A DNA stretch of 64,000 nt, from the NCBI RefSeq assembly GCF_000472905.1, contig NZ_AXAR01000007.1, positions 124,001 to 188,000 of the forward strand. Direction: 5' to 3'. The translations under genes and the position numbers were made by a program. The stretch is from Alicyclobacillus pomorum DSM 14955 (GTDB lineage Bacteria > Bacillota > Bacilli > Alicyclobacillales > Alicyclobacillaceae). The notes beneath the pieces were generated by a model, which was given only the letters and a program-made list of their open reading frames with translations, had not been told where the DNA came from and did no database searches. Every line of letters begins with the position of its first letter. Position 1 is the first letter of the stretch. Shown piece by piece: positions 62,962 through 64,000 of this stretch.

Positions 62962-63150
62962 GTGGTCGTACCCGTGTCCGCGGCTGAAACTGAGGCGTCT
63001 GTCACAGTCGATGACTTGCTGGGACAACTGCGGCGTGTGGTGAAAACAGCGCGCGCGTCGCACCCGGACTTGTCTGACTACCGCCTCTACGACGTCGCTC
63101 TGTGTGCGGGTCAAAAACAGCGAAACGCACTGCTCGACTTTCGACCGTGA
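62962..63150 (+). CDS. Small hypothetical protein
   Basis: 62 residues, not recognised; an acidic first part (AAETEASVTVDDLLGQL) and a basic helix (RRVVKTARASHPDL). GTG 62962 has AGGAG only four bases away, so the start may be another GTG nearby. The frame stays open and a terminator follows it, which supports a short transcript. The 196 bases before it (62766-62961) hold only a 9-base inverted repeat, CACCTAGAT at 62846 and ATCTAGGTG at 62920. Confidence 0.45.
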   Translation: MVVPVSAAETEASVTVDDLLGQLRRVVKTARASHPDLSDYRLYDVALCAGQKQRNALLDFRP

Positions 63151-63184
63151 CAATCGCGATGTACCGACGGCTCAACATAAAAAC

Positions 63185-63208
63185 GGGCGCCGAGGCGCCC
63201 AATTTTTG
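63185..63208 (+). terminator. Terminator before aroE
   Basis: GGGCGC-CGAG-GCGCCC (63185-63200) followed by AATTTTTG. Confidence 0.75.
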
Positions 63209-63333
63209 TAGAAATCGTCTATCGGCCTATCACAATCAAAGGCTTGGGACGACATGCAATGATAGCGAACTTATGTTATAGTTAAGCCGTTTTCTAGATT
63301 GCCGATACGGTGGCGTCACGGGGAGGATTGGCG

Positions 63334-64000
63334 GTGACGATGCGACTGTTTGGGTTGCTGGGGTGGCCGGTTGGACACAGCGTGTCTCCAGCCATGATGA
63401 ACGCGGCGTTTGCGGCGGTTGGCGTGGATGCCGTATACGTGCCCTTTGCCGTACCACCCGAGCGGTTTCAAGCGGCTGTGGATGGATTGCTCGCGCTTCA
63501 GGCAGTCGGGGTCAATGTCACCATTCCCCACAAGCAGCGTGCGTTCCAGATGGCTGTGGATAGAACGCCTGAAGCGGCACTGGCCAAGGCTGTGAACACG
63601 CTGCGTTTCGATTCGAACGATGGTGTGATTTCAGGGCATAATACAGATGTTGGAGGTTGGTGGGCGTCGGTGCGCGCCTACGCTGAATCTGGGCCTGCTC
63701 GAGTGACGCTCCTCGGTGGGGGAGGCGCTGCGCGGGCTGTGGTGGCCGCGCTCGCACTGCACAGACCCCAGGTCCAACTCGCGATTACCGCTCGTCACCA
63801 AGAACGAGTGAAGCCGCTGATGGCCGACTTTGAACATGACATTCATATTACCTTTGTCCCCTGGGAGAAGCGCCACGACGCCATTGCGGACTCGGACTGG
63901 GTCGTAAACTCCACACCGGTGGGAATGCATCCGAATGTGGACGCTTCCCCTGTCGACGATGCGGGATGTTTTCAAGCCGGGCAGCTGGTGCAGGACCTCA
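63334..64000 (+). CDS. aroE: Shikimate dehydrogenase, cut by window edge
   Basis: First 222 codons. GLLGWPVGHSVSPAMMNAAF is the shikimate-binding start with the two Ser; NVTIPHKQRAF has the catalytic Lys, AVNTL and GHNTDVGG with the catalytic Asp, and VTLLGGGGAARAVVAAL is the NADP site. WVVNSTPVGMHP follows. GTG 63334 is seven bases from GGGGAGG; ATG 63340 is possible. It reduces 3-dehydroshikimate in aromatic amino acid synthesis. Same neighbour order (yqeG-yqeH-aroE) as in B. subtilis. Confidence 0.95.
   Translation, partial: MTMRLFGLLGWPVGHSVSPAMMNAAFAAVGVDAVYVPFAVPPERFQAAVDGLLALQAVGVNVTIPHKQRAFQMAVDRTPEAALAKAVNTLRFDSNDGVISGHNTDVGGWWASVRAYAESGPARVTLLGGGGAARAVVAALALHRPQVQLAITARHQERVKPLMADFEHDIHITFVPWEKRHDAIADSDWVVNSTPVGMHPNVDASPVDDAGCFQAGQLVQDL

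Noticed and set aside
1-64000. CRISPR array, insertion sequence, prophage or tRNA genes
   Set aside because: No regularly spaced repeats, transposase or integrase motifs, or cloverleaf with CCA-like end was noticed anywhere.

Overview
The window is a chromosomal segment of a Gram-positive, endospore-forming bacterium of the class Bacilli, most like Alicyclobacillus or a close relative. This rests on gene content and order: an intact pro-sigma-K gene, AddAB instead of RecBCD, T-box leaders before hisS and alaS, and blocks that keep the Bacillus subtilis order (hisS-aspS-rarA-cymR-cysteine desulfurase; yrrI-alaS-ireB-ruvX-mltG; yqeG-yqeH-aroE). Base composition is moderately high in G+C, GTG and TTG starts are frequent, and ribosome binding sites are strong AGGAGG types. 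No phage, integrase, transposase, CRISPR array, tRNA or rRNA was seen. The lineage is inferred, not tested by a search.

Layout. 1-567: 5' part of an MFS transporter gene (minus). 751-12747: yhaO-like nuclease, yhaN-like SMC-type ATPase, addB and addA, joined by overlapping stop and start codons into one DNA-end-processing operon, then a strong terminator. 12916-16300: TetR regulator with its own promoter and palindromic operator, then paaABCD (phenylacetyl-CoA epoxidase, no paaE). 16307-19663: galU, an MFS efflux pump, a DUF309 protein and a small unknown protein. 19752-21444: pckA with two direct repeats that resemble CcpN sites. 21578-22760: YtrA-type GntR regulator with a palindromic operator, followed by the wreck of the ABC transporter operon it presumably controlled. 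22776-26640 (all minus): 2-hydroxyacid dehydrogenase, moeA, aldo/keto reductase, GNAT acetyltransferase. 26849-32949: cyclophilin, an unknown protein, an unusual two-domain methyltransferase, SDR, class V aminotransferase, a 45-residue membrane protein and a thiolase.

32991-34451: rsmF-like methyltransferase (minus). 34650-35064: queF. 35228-39848: four-gene membrane operon (secreted/membrane sensor-like protein, ABC ATPase, ABC permease, single-pass protein with a possible Roadblock-like domain). 39917-42784: CaCA exchanger, trxA and hemL (minus). 43099-46685: T-box-controlled hisS and aspS. 46757-47040: 589-base non-coding gap holding a candidate 6S RNA with terminator. 47275-50218: rarA, cymR and cysteine desulfurase. 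50672-51723: zinc-ribbon protein and a pair of fluoride channel genes (minus). 51995-58406: yrrI-like permease, small membrane protein, T-box-controlled alaS, ireB, ruvX and mltG. 58475-64000: short upstream peptide, class B penicillin-binding protein, sigK, yqeG, yqeH, a small unknown ORF and aroE running off the end.

Most of the window is core housekeeping: DNA break repair, aminoacyl-tRNA synthesis, sulfur relay, cell wall synthesis, ribosome assembly, late sporulation control. The less ordinary parts are the decayed ABC operon, a short inverted-repeat element found at the 3' end of hisS and again at 50.5 kb, the candidate 6S RNA, the CcpN-like and YtrA-like operators, the membrane operon at 35-40 kb, and the methyltransferase with an unrecognised N-terminal domain.
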